Shown here one piece after another: positions 34,580 to 47,099 of a DNA stretch of 64,000 nt. Source of the DNA: Monosporascus cannonballus. Its lineage: Eukaryota > Ascomycota > Sordariomycetes > Xylariales. The stretch's first letter is position 1. Each line of letters opens with the position of its first letter. The notes under the pieces are model-generated. The model searched no databases and was not told the origin of the DNA. It saw only the letters and a program-made list of their open reading frames with translations. Both the position numbers and the translations under genes were made by a program. The stretch is from NCBI GenBank assembly GCA_004154925.1, contig QJNS01000034.1:248001-312000 (forward strand), read 5' to 3'.

Positions 34580-37500
34580 ATAATTTGTGATTTAGGCCGA
34601 TTTATGTCATAAGACCTTGCCAAAACTTAGATACAAATATTAATACTCTGTCCGAAATAATTTCTATTAATAATCGGTATGGATTAAAAATATATTTGAA
34701 TAAAATATATGCTATTCGTTCTGTATTTATACTCTTATGATATGGTAAGAAATAGAAATATTTCGTAAATGGGTCGATGATTACGAAAATACTATCGTAA
34801 TATATTTTTGAAATTGGATATTTTGATATAGAAAGTTTAATAATAAAGTCGAATGTAACTAAATATTATAGTTGCTTTACAATTAGTAATAGCTGTAATT
34901 TTCCGTATAGCTTATATCGTCGAGCTTTTATTTTAGCGTAAATATCGTATTACTGTATGATTTTCTATATAGTTAATTTTATTTAAGAAAAAGAGTATGT
35001 ATGTCGAAGCCGTTTTAGGGTTTTATAGATCCCTGGATATCTATGTAACTGATATTCGTATTTGTTTCGTACTAAATTCTTTTTGGTATTTTTCTAAGAC
35101 TTGTATTTTGTCCGTTATTTGATTTTTTAGAAAACCGATACTGCTGGATTTTCTGATATATATCAAAAAGTACTGCTCAAATTGTCGTAATCTATCGAAG
35201 GTATACATGTTCTTTTTTAGGTAGTATCGAAAATTATATAGCTAACTTTGATTCATTTCTTTTCGAAATTTGGTTGTTTACTTAAAGCATGAATTTTGAC
35301 GTTTTCTGAGCCATTTTTTATAGATAATAACGAAATTAAAGTTCGCCAATTCTTCCGCGTAACGAAATTATCGTTCTGTAAATTCTCTGGTTATAGTAAA
35401 TCGAGTAAAATTTTGATAATCCGTATAAACTTTAATCTAGTACAAGTTTTCCTTTAAAAAGTACCTGAACTTTCGAAAAGCTATAATAATGGCCATAAAT
35501 CTTTTATTTGGAATACCGTAATTAAATTGGGCTTTTTTTAAATTGTATAAAAAATGCAATAAGGTATAATTTGCCTTAATTATTTCGTTGTCCGATTATT
35601 ACGTTTACCGCGTAATCCGAAATATCGGTTTTTAACTTAACGGAGCGAGTTAAATTATATATAATTAATATTAATTCGCTAATAATTATATTCTTAATAT
35701 TTTGAAACGTTTTTTCTATTTCGAGCATTTATTCGAACTTTTTTGTTTCGTAAAATTCGTTAAAGGTATAATTATTTTGCTAAAATTTCAAATAAACTGT
35801 TTATAGTAGTTGGTGAATCCAAGGAATTCCTGTACCTTTTTAACCGTCGTTAGCGTCCGCTATTTTATAATTGTAGCGATTTTTTAAGGTTTATCCTGAT
35901 ATGGTCTAGAGTAATAATATATTTTAGATATTTTATTTTTTGTAGGTACAACTAACTTTTTTCTGCGGTAATAAGTAATTTTGCGTTCTGTAAAGCTTAA
36001 AAAACTTTATGAATATATCTTATATATGCTTTTTCCGTCTTTAAGAAGGTAATAATGTCGTCGAGGTTGCATACGATAAAAATATTAAGGTATTTTTTTT
36101 AATAGATAATTAATTATTCGTTAGAAGGTTATTAGTAGATTTGTAAATCCTATTAGTATAATCAAATATTTAAATAATCCGTATTTCGTTTTAAGGGCTG
36201 TTTTTTATTTATATTTTCCCCTAATTTTGATAAGGTTATATTTATTTTTAAGATCGAATATTATAAACTATTATGTTCCGTAAAGTCAGTTTTTTATTTC
36301 TGTAATCAGGGATAATAATATTCCATTTTTAATAATGATCTTGTTTAGTTGCCGATAATTAACCATAAGTTGTAACTTTCTATTTTTTTTAGGTACGAAA
36401 AATATTAGATATTCTGCTGGTAACTTCGAAGCTCGAATCCATTTTTATAACCGATTTTCCAGGTATTTTTTAAAAGCGCGTAATATATTTCCGCTAAGGT
36501 TGTAGATAAGGTAAAATTTCGTCGAAAATCCTTTTTAAGGATTATTTTATGATTTTATTCGTTGTATTCTAGTAATTTCGTATTAAGGTGTTTTATAGAG
36601 TTATTTATATCGGTAGTATTATAATGGAATATTGGTTAGATTTTTTGACTTTTGAGGCTGTTATTTTAGATCGTTATTTAGTTGCTTTAGTTTTACTTTA
36701 ATAATAGTAATAATATATCGTATTTTTTTGATACCTATTTTTTCTCTTATATTTTATCCCTTTGAATAATAAGGTTTCTGTCTTATCCTTATACCTATAT
36801 TTATTATTATTTTCGATCGAATATTAAGATCTTAATTTCTTTTGTCCGCTAATAGGGTATAATGCGAACCTTATTTAGCTAATCCTTTTATTAATTAAAA
36901 TTCGGTACTGGTATATCCATGGTAATCTTAAGATTATATCGTAATTCCTAAATAAAACGATATTAAAATTAATTATCTAATATTATCTTTAGATAAAAAT
37001 CTTGAAATAATTAATTTTGCATATAATTTTCTCGTTACTGTAAACGAATTCCTGACTGTCGGTATTTCTCGTGATATAATGTTTTGAATTATATTTTCAT
37101 AGTAATTTAAGCCTATTAACCTTATTTGGTGCAATATAATTTCCGCCCAAAATTTCGTAATTTACCATTGCGGTATACCAGTACGTTTCGATTTGTATAT
37201 CCAAAATGATAAGGTTATTACCGGCTTTTATCGTCGCGTTTAAAGCCCTTTTTGGGAATTCCTTTTAACTTTTCTAGGTTTCGTTATTTTGCAATATTTT
37301 TATAGATAGCGTTTTTCTTTTAGTTTTTTTTTCGAATTTATCGAACTTTATCCTGTATTTCTATATATAACGCGTTAAACTGTTATATTTGTCCTTATTG
37401 CTGACATATTGTTTGTTCGAATTATATTTATTATTTTTAATTTTGTTATAATTTCTTTTTCTATTAGATAAATTAATTTCTTATAGTGTCGACGGTATGC

Positions 37501-39291
37501 CATTATATATCATATTAATTATCGTTCCAAATCTTGCCTATAAACTAACGTATTTTTTCCTTAACAGGTTTTCTTTCGTTAAGATTTGTAATAAATACTA
37601 ACTGAAAATAAAAATTTATAATAACGTTTTTGCAATATTTCTTGATTATATATTAAATCAAGTTTTTTTCCGTTTGGTAATTATATTATTCGGAATAATA
37701 AAAAAGGTCTTTTTGCGGGCATTATTTTTTTTTGGGCTAGCTTTTTATTTTGGCTAATTAATAAATATTTCTTAGAGTTATAAAGCGAAAATATCGATAT
37801 TATTATTTATCGTTCTTATTATTTCCGGTTCGGTTAAAGAAATCGAAACTTGTGTAATATATGCAGACAATTTGTTTATGGATATATTATTTCTATTTTT
37901 CGTAATCGGGATATTTTCGTCGTCGACAATATATAGCATGCTTTTTGCCATATCGATTAGAGATTCCGAGATAGACTTTTTCTGTTTAATCTTGGTATTT
38001 ACGTAATTATCCTTATAATTCTTTTTATTAAAGTTATATTGCTTATCGAGCTAACTTTTTGGCTTTTCGTATCTCTTATTAGACTTCTCGCCAGAGAGGA
38101 TCTAGTACGTACTTAAGTCGAAGTATGTAGATAGATATGCTGCCATTCATTTGATCTTCTCTGGATTATTTTTCTGATATTAATTTCCAATTATCTTAAA
38201 GGGGTCTTTTATGCACTTTATACCATGTTATATTATGCCTTATCTTATTATAATTAAAATATTTAGTTTAGTTTTAATTTTTTTATAAGTGGCTCTAAGC
38301 TTCATAAATTCTGGTTCTGTGTCGTAAAAAGTATTACCGCGTCGAGAAGCGTTGATATTAGCCGTATATCGGGGTTTGTTATTATTTTTTCCTTTAGTAC
38401 TTTTAATACATTAGGCGTATTGTCAATTGTCGATCTTAATTGCTATAACGATATAATCCGATAAATAAATAGGCCGATTAAATTTAAAAAGCCTTTTTTA
38501 AATTGCCTTTTTTAAGCCGTCGAAAAGTTTGGCTATGAATATTTCTTATTTTTAATTTAGCTTAAAGGTTAATTAAACGAACGTACTGCTGTAATTAGAT
38601 ATTAATCTTTTTTGTTGTAATTATTGGATTTTTATTTCGGTTTTTGTTTTTTCGTTTATTATTCCGAATGTTTTCATTAATGCTTGGTTAAATTATTCGT
38701 AATCGTTATATATTCGTATTATTTCCGGGTTTCGTTTTTCGACTAGCAAGATAACGTATTTTCTTATAGCGGGTTTAAATTAAATAGCCGCGTTTATAGT
38801 AAATCGTTTAATTGCGAATTTAATTCGCATACTAGGCGTAATTAATCGAATAGGAAAGTATTTATAGTATGTTTTGCATTAAATTAAAAACAGTTATAAC
38901 TTAGTCGAAATTCCGTCGAAAAATTCTGGCTTAGGGGGTTTAAGGATTTTTCTTGGTTTTTTAATAAAATTTAGTTAAACAATCTGGTTCGTTCGAAAGG
39001 GGTTTTTAATCTCGTGAGCTTTTTTTTAGCTTTTTATGGGCAGCTTAAAAAGACGTCGTAAAATCAGTATTGTCCTTCTTAAGTTAAACAATGCGTTCGT
39101 TTATAATATCCAGGCGTCGGAGAACTTTTTGGCGAAAAAAGTGAGGCTGCTTTTTTTTCTTTTTGGATTTTATTTCAGTATCCGGGTTATCAGAGATCTG
39201 ATAAATGGGCTGTTCGAGCTGCTTGCTAATAGACATAATGTCGGCGATATTGCTCAAATTTAACGGTATTATTAAATAAGAGCTTATAACG

Positions 39292-39678
39292 TACAACGGT
39301 TAGGCGGTTTAACTAATTATTAAACTTTAGTTGTACAGGCTTATGTTAGCAAAAGTATCGTAGGATTTTAAGTAATAGATATAAAAATATATTATGTCTT
39401 TCTATATCAAAAGTGCTAAGCTCTATTGTAAGTAATAAATTATAATAAATGTTATAAGCTGAAGTTATTTAAATTATGGAAATTATAAACACATATATTT
39501 TTATGGATTAGTTAAACCTCCATTAAATCTTGACATTTTTACAGATCTAATATTATTGGATTTGGTTGGATCTGTATAAATTTATTTAGATTTTAACACC
39601 AAGAAAGATCCAAATCATGTCACCTTTTTGTGTGGGTCCGACCGTTTTTTGCGATCAATCTTAGGTTGGGTCGTAACA
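39292..39678 (-). repeat. Gy3 5' LTR (type A1)
   Basis: 387 bp, from TACAACGG to CGTAACA. The second half (ggatctgtataaatttattt..., gtgggtccgaccg) is A1-specific. Confidence 0.85.
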
Positions 39679-39902
39679 CGTTAATATTAAGGGATTAAAA
39701 CGCAGTACGAAAAAGTTAAGATTTTTTCCGAAATTTTGACGATTCGTTTTCTAATATATTTTTAATACAAATAAACGCTTTTTAAATTAAAAAGTTACCG
39801 GAATTACGATTAATATATAGAAATCTTAATAATACTATAAATTTGCAATTATAATCAAATTCTTTTGCGATACAAACGGCTATTAATTTAATAGAGCTAA
39901 AA

Positions 39903-40097
39903 TGTAAGACAATGGACAGCTGTAAGCTAGGGTAAGATGATCTCCGACCAGCCGCAGAACGTATTCCAAGAAGTGAATGTATTAGGTAATTTTCATCTGG
40001 TGTTTCTTACTAGCTGCCAAATGGTTATTTGTACTGGCGCGTAGGTCTGTGGCTGGCCGGATACCAGCCGCAGCTCTATAGAAGATGTATTCTCACA
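39903..40097. repeat. Solo LTR-like repeat, copy 1
   Basis: 195 bp, TGTAAGACAATGG...ATTCTCACA (TG...CA ends). It is flanked by taaaa and taaag, a near-perfect 5-bp duplication with one G-to-A difference. It is unusually GC-rich and little mutated for this block. A second copy lies at 50480-50686. Confidence 0.65.
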
Positions 40098-40899
40098 TAA
40101 AGTAATAAAAGTTTTAAAAATTCGTACATATAAAAATATATCGAAAATTAAATTTTTTTATAAAGATTACTGTTTATTATCGGATATTTATCGGATATTA
40201 TGTTATTAAGACAAAATCTTTTATTTACTGATTTCGTAAATGTAAACTTTGTGTTTAGGGCTTTAATTAGAAAATCTATTACAACAACGTTTAAAAACAA
40301 CTTATAACGGTTTTAATCTTAATTATTATCAAGTATAATCCTGGAATAGGACAAATTAGTATAAGGCCGGATTTATACGGACCAAATTTCGGAAATACGG
40401 TAAACCAAGAAATTAATAACATAAAATACCCGGGATATTATAAAAATATTATCTGAAAAGGAATTGAACTAAATTACGATGTGATGAAATTAAAATATCG
40501 AATTATTTAAAAACATTTTAAAGCAGTTTCAGAACTATATTTACAAAATTCGATTTATGTTGAAAATTAACGTTAAAGTATTAACCATATAAATTGATAA
40601 TAATATAAATCTTTTACACGAGACCTTATTAATTCGGTAAATTACGTAAATTAAAATTTTGCATTGCGAATCTAATTATATTTTTAGCAAGAAAAATATA
40701 GCTATTTATAGATTATCGGCAAAGTTAATTATGTTTTTTAACGAACTAAACGATCAATAAAAAGAAAAAATCGGTAATTTTATTAATATTTAATTAATCG
40801 TTACTTAGTTAAATCTTATAATCGGAATAATCTAAATAAAGTAAAGCTGGTTATTATAATTTAATTTAAATAGTTTTTAAAATATCCAGCCTTTTAATT

Positions 40900-43706
40900 T
40901 TTCTGCTGGATATCCCGTTCTTATAATACCAAAAATTAAGGATGGCAAACAAAAGATCGACGAAAACGAAAATCCTGTTTATCGAAAAGTAATCGATTAC
41001 AAATAATTAAATAATATCATAATTAAAAACGGATACTTCTTAACCCTTATAAATACCTTGAAAAAGAATGCTAACAAAACCAAATAATTTACCGCGCTTG
41101 ATTTTTGTAACGGTTATTACCGTATCTAAATGACTAAAGAAAAAAAATGAAAAACGGTATTTAGAATAGTATATGGACTTTACGAATACAGAGTAATACC
41201 TATAAGACTTATTAATGCTCCCGCCAGTTTCCAAAGTTTGGTTATAACCATTTTTCGATAATTCTTAGATAAAGTCGTATTTGTCTACCTTGACGACATT
41301 TTTATTTATTTCGATACTCCAAAAAAATATAAGAAGTACATGGCCTAAATACTTAAAACTTTAAATAAGGCGAATATTCGAATTAACTCTGCTAAAAGCA
41401 TATAACATATATAGAAATTAGATTTTCTAAGATTTACTCTTATTCTTAAACAAATCCAGATTTAATACTCCAAATTGAAAATAATTAAGAACTGGCCCAT
41501 CCCTAACAAAACGAACGTTACAGATATCTGATAAATTTTAAGATTTACAGATTATATACGCAGCCTAATTAAGGGATATGGAGATATAATTAGGCTATTA
41601 ACGAAATTTACTACCAAAGAATATATTAGAAAAAAAATTAGAACTCCTAAAAGAAGTTAAAGAATTATTTCGAAAACTAAAAGAAGCAATTACTAATGGA
41701 CTTATCGTTAAGATGCCAAACCTAAATAAAAAAATGCTTAAAAACAAATATCTCGGAATATATCCTGGGCGCAGTTTTGGAATAACAAAAGGATAACGAC
41801 AAATGGTATCCAGTAGCATATTACTTAAAAGTACTCCGAAATGCAAAATTCAGATACCAGATTTACGATAAAAAGCTATTGGCAATTATTAACGCTTTTA
41901 AACAATAAGAATTTTTCTTTAATAGAACAAAAAACCCCTTTAATATTTACTTTGACCATAAAAACCTTACGTAATTCATAAAAGCTTAAAAGTTAAATAA
42001 ACGACATAAAAAACGGATAATTTTTTTATCCAGTTCAACGTTACAATTTATCATATTAAAGGAAAAAAACATATCTAGGCGGATATTCTTAGTCGTAAAG
42101 GAAATTACGATTTTAAACTCCTCAAAAAAAGCATATAAATGCTACAGTATAATAAGAATGGTACCGTATAATTATATAAAATAATAAGAAAATTAACTTC
42201 CGAACTTTTCATACGATTCCGGAATTTTACGATACGGAAAAATAAACCAAAATTTAGCAGTTGAAAAAATAATCAAAACATCAGTTATTGTATTATGGCA
42301 AAATCTATGTTCTTAAGGATTAACAGGAACAATTTGTAAAAGAATTCCATAAAAACCCATTGTACGGATAATAAGGAATTTTTAAAATTACTAAAAGATT
42401 GTAAAAAAATATAACTTTCTAAAGTTACGCCGTATAATCAAAAAAGTAATTAAGAATTACAATATTTGTAATAAGGCTAAAACAGCACGTTATAATCCTT
42501 ACAGACTATTATAACCGACCGATATTTCTGATAAGGTATGAAATACTATAACTTGAGATTTTATTACTAATTGATCTTTATTTAAAAACTTAATTACTGG
42601 AATCGAATACGACGGAATATGGGTAATTTTTAATAAACTTATTAAGTATAAGTATTTCCTACCTTTTAAAGAAAACGTAACGGCAGAATAACTAGCTTAC
42701 GCCCTTATCAGATATTATTTAGACAAATACGAAATATCAAAAAAGATCGTTTTTAATAAAGATACATTATTTATTTCAAAATTCGGTACCAGCTGTTTTA
42801 AACAAATCGGCGTTAAATTCAAATTTTCAATAATATATTATCCTTAAACGGATAGCCAAACCGAGAAACTAAATTAAATCCTGGAATAATATTTCCGAAA
42901 TTACGTTGATTATTAACAAAGTAATTAGGTAAAGCTTTTATTATTAACACAAATCACGTATAATATATTTATTAACGAACACATAAATATATTTCCTTAT
43001 AGAGTTATATACTAACAAAAAATAAAAACCTAATGACTTAAATAAATACTTAATAAGGTACCAAAAATTATTATAATCGTTTTAAAAGCTGAAACGTTAA
43101 TAACAAAAATCAATATAATTTAAGCCCGTTTTCGAAACGAATTATAATTCCTTTAATAACGGATAACCTAATAGTATAATGAAAAAGAATTAAAAAACTA
43201 ATTTTAGCGAAAAGAAACAAAATTTACTTATTACGCTAAAGGCAAAATATAACCTCGAATATTTTATAGATTATAACAAAAAAACCTAATAATAAATTCC
43301 ATTTCAAAAAACTTGGCTTATTTAAAATTAACGAAATTATTTTAAAAACTAATTACCGGCTGTCGTTTCCCAAAACCATAAAAATGTACCTTATTTTCTA
43401 TATTTTCTTACTTAAACCAGCACCTGAGAACGCCCGGTTAAGAATAAGCCTAGAAATCGAAAAAAACGTTAACGAATACGAAATCGAACAAATATTAGAT
43501 TTCAAAATAATTAGAAATAAAATTTAATACTTAATTAAATAAGAAAGATATTTATATAAGGAAAATATTTGAGAATTATTTAATTACGTAATAAATGCGA
43601 TAGACCTAGTTAAGACGTTCTACCGTCAAAATCCTGACCGACCGTCTTTAATGCGGCCAAGGTCGCAGGTAATAACGGTCCACCATTTAAATCCAACTTT
43701 ATAGCA
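40900..43706 (+). pseudogene. GyC pol remnant
   Basis: RT, RNase H, integrase and chromodomain occur in order. Conserved pieces include INAPASFQSLV, FVYLDDIFIYF, the RNase H motif YFDHKNLT, and the chromodomain stretch EYEIEQILDF. The frame is stopped repeatedly by TAA/TAG and ends at about 43706. Confidence 0.75.
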
Positions 43707-44230
43707 TTTTAATCGAAGAAAGCCGACGTTTCCATAATAACGGCCATCTTAGAAACAAACTGCGCTTGTTCCGTTTTTATACGTCGTTATTTTTTAGCTA
43801 ATTTCTTCTATTTTTCCAATTAATCCATTTTATAACCTTCTTTTAAAATGGCAAAGGCCTTTTTCTGTAAAATATTTTGCTAAAAACGTAAACGTTTTAA
43901 CCGACCCAAAAACTCCATTAATTTATTTTCCATTTCGCGTTATTCTTTTTGGAAACGTTCGCGTTCTTTTCTAATTTTCACTAGGAAATTTATATTTAAT
44001 ACGTTATAAGCCGAACGTTAATTACGGGTACAGCAATTACAATTTGGAATATCTATTACATAAAAATAATCGGCCTTCTTAAAACGAATATAATTTAAAT
44101 AAATAACAACTTTGGAACCAAATTTTTCGACAAAATTCGCACGATTATTGCGCGTTTCGCGTTAATTTAGTCAAGGTTTTCTTTTCATTTTTCGAATACG
44201 GTCTATTATGGTAAAATTAATTAAAATGCC
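43610..44230 (-). pseudogene. GyC antisense ORF (aORF), Cys-containing variant
   Basis: A long minus-strand frame ends at TAA 43612-43610, opposite to pol. Readable pieces include NFVEKFGSKVVIYLNYIRFK, the cysteine cluster DIPNCNCCTRN, and a strongly charged coiled-coil-like region (KIRKERERFQKE, MENKLMEFLGRLKRLRF). The tail is LNGGPLLPATLAALKT then GRTS. Most internal stops are TAA/TAG; at least one TGA occurs. It overlaps the pol end by about 97 bp. The start is not fixed. Confidence 0.6.
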
Positions 44231-44309
44231 TTTAATTTTTTCGAATAAAACTAAATGGCAATGTGCAGTTCTTATTTTTGGGACAAAAATCCTTAAAAAG
44301 GGGAAATAA

Positions 44310-44729
44310 TGTTATAAGAACAGAGGTTCTTATCTTAAAGAGGCCAACCTTTAAGGCCTAGCGTAAAACTACTACGGCTGAATTCCGGAAAAAAGTTCTT
44401 GGCTTAGACAAAGTAATCTAGGTGATTTAATGGATTGATCAAATTATATAGATCACATAGATATACGATATATTTACTTAAGAAAAGATAGATATATAAT
44501 AAATCGAATTTTTATATAAATAGCACTTACTTAATTTTGCTCCTTAGCTATTAATTGAAGCTTTTAATTCAGAGGTAACCATACCGTTCTCTGATTGAAG
44601 AAAAGGTTATTAAATCTCTTTAATAAATAAACCATTAAATTATTTCTCGTCCTATTGATACTTGTAAATCAAGACCCTATTTCGGATACTGCTTATACCT
44701 CTAGGTAGATATATGACAGGTTCGTTACA
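44310..44729 (+). repeat. GyC 3' LTR
   Basis: 420 bp, TGTTATAAGAACAG...TTCGTTACA, directly after a polypurine tract. No second copy was identified in the window. Confidence 0.65.
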
Positions 44730-44888
44730 ACTTATCGGAAATACGGTTATTTGGTTTAAGCCTGTTATAAGGGAATATATTATTTTGCTACTAAAAAAAT
44801 AAAATCCGGAAATAATACAAATTTATAACGATTTCGTGTAAGATAACGAAGGTGCGACGCTAGCCACAATACCAAAAGGTCAGCAATT

Positions 44889-44911
44889 CCAAACCCCCAA
44901 TTGGGGTTTGG
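44889..44911. repeat. Perfect GC-rich hairpin in RIP-mutated DNA
   Basis: CCAAACCCC and GGGGTTTGG are separated by CAATT. A second short palindrome (CCTTATAAGG) follows about 20 bp later. The surrounding ~100 bp are also little mutated. Confidence 0.6.
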
Positions 44912-47099
44912 ACACCTTAATCCACCTTATAAGGACTAGCTGTGCATATCATCACATTTCGAATAATTCGAATCAATATTAACAAAAACATTTAAAATAA
45001 TAATCGAAAAAACAAAAGCCGAAATACAAATCTAATACTTACGACAAAAAAATAATATTCCGTTACGGCTGTACGTTTATTTAATTAATATCTAAATTAA
45101 ATTTGGGATAAAAAATATCAATAACCACATTTTTCGATAACCTAAAAAAAGTGCAAAAAAAGCCTTTTAAATTTAACCGGCCTAATTATTTATCGGATTA
45201 TATTGTTATAGCAATTAAAATTAATGACCGGCAATATGCCTAGCGGATTAAAGGTACCAAAGGAAAAAAATAACGTTAAGCCTCGGTATACGACTAATAT
45301 CAATATTCCTTAACGCAGTAATACTTTTTACAGTATCAAACTAGGACTTATGGAACTCGGGACCACCTATAAAAAGAACTGGAACCAGATTAAATGCTTT
45401 AATTATAACAAAATAGAGCATAAAGTAGTATAGTGTAAGGCATCAAAAGAACTCTGTCAGGATAACTGGAAACCCGTACTAGAAAAATAATCCAGAAAAA
45501 ATCAAAAAAACGGAAGCAAATCTATTAATATAATTCGGGATAAGTACGTACCGGGCCTCCCATGGCGAAAAATTTAACAAGGGATGTAAAAAGCCAAAAA
45601 AACTAGTTTAGCGGACATCGCAACAATAATAAGAAAAATTACAAAAATGGTTATGAAAATACTAGGATTAAATAAAACCTTTTTGTTCTGGAACTCCAGA
45701 TCGACATAGTCGAAAGCACCCCATATATTGTCGACGAAAGGAATGCTCTAATTATAAGAAATAAAGGCGATAGATCTATAAAAAATTATTCGTATATATT
45801 ATAAAAAATTCGACTTCCTAAACCGAAAGAGAAATAACAAAAACGACGAATAATGATATTAATATTTTCGATTTATAGCTCCGGAAGATAATATTTACCA
45901 GCTAGCCGCAATGGAAAGCTGGTCTGAGAAAAAGTAATGCCCGTAAGAAAACTCTGTTTGTTATTATAAATAATATAATTATTAAACGAAAAAAAAGTTA
46001 ATTTAGTATATAATAGAAAAACACTGTTAAAAAGCTATTACGGATCTTTATTTCCAACTGGCTTTTTTTACTAATCTAGAAGATCGCCAAGCTATGAAGG
46101 AAAAAATACGACATTTTACAGGGGAACTATAAAACGATAAATAATATGACGTACAATAAAAAGCGGTTAAAATTATAAAAAAACAATGTACTTAATAGGC
46201 AAAAACGTTACAATAAAACCAAGAATAATTAATCCAGTTCGAGGAAACAATACGCCGGCAATGACAACAGATATGACAGCTTAACGTATTATATACAGAA
46301 ATATAAATAAGGCTCGGCAAAATTAAAAAGAAATTAAAAGAAAAAGGTTACATATTAAAAAGCCGTAAAACAACGAAACTCAAAGGAATTAAAAAGAATT
46401 CCTAAGAAAGGCTTTAAACGCGACAATAAAAACCGTTAAAGGCTTTATTACTTTAAAAATACGAATCGGAATATATTGGTATACTATAATAATAAACTAC
46501 GAAACTCGGAGCGGAAATTACATTATACCGGACATGGTTAATAAACTTAAATTACCATAACGATATAGGTTAAAACCTTATATAATTACGAATATCGAAG
46601 GTTAGGAATATGCCTACGATAACGAAAGAATTACGCGCGAAATTAATTACTTCGAGATTTTTGTTTAAGGACGATATCAGACAGTTAATTTCGATATCGT
46701 ATTATTTAAAAATTACGGTATAATCTTAGGATTGCCATAGATACGCTAGTATAAAGTTTTAATTAATGAAAAAACTAGCTAAGTAAAATTTATTTTATTT
46801 TCTATTAATAAACCAAAAAAATATAAGATTTTAATATTCGATCGAAAATAACGACGAATGTAAGCATAAAAATATAATAGAAATCTTATTACCCAAAAAA
46901 ACAAAACATAAGAAAAAAATAAATATTAAAGAAAAATACGACATATTATTATTATTAGAGGGAAACTAAGATAACTAAATAAGGATTTAAAATAATAACC
47001 CCAAATGTTAGAAAATTTAATTAATATATTATAATAATATTACCGATATAAGCCGTTTTTCAAAAAGAAGCTCCATACGAAATTACTAGACTATAGCGA

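Larger units (their letters stand above)
31262..39678 (-). mobile_element. Gy3: chimeric gypsy element
   Basis: Pol is on the minus strand. Without the nested 33068-34579 insertion (and one 5-bp duplication) it is about 6.9 kb, the size of Gy1 and Gy2. The left LTR (31262-31635) is type A2, like Gy2; the right LTR (39292-39678) is type A1, like Gy1. The aORF end resembles Gy2 and the gag end resembles Gy1. Flanks (acaag left, cgtta right) do not match. The RT core near 36060-36090 reads NLDDII with both Asp retained. Confidence 0.8.
40098..44729 (+). mobile_element. GyC: plus-strand gypsy element, 5' end not resolved
   Basis: Plus-strand RT is recognisable from ~40980 (TALDFCNGYYRI, then VYLDDIFIY near 41270-41310, both Asp kept). 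RNase H (IYDKKLLAIINAFKQ, ~41860), integrase (~42360-43020; RIVYLL-type core degraded, DSQTEKLN) and a chromodomain (~43470-43640) follow. A polypurine tract (AAAAAGGGGAAATAA) precedes the 3' LTR at 44310-44729. No 5' LTR copy was found. The 5' part may have been displaced by Gy3. Confidence 0.75.
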
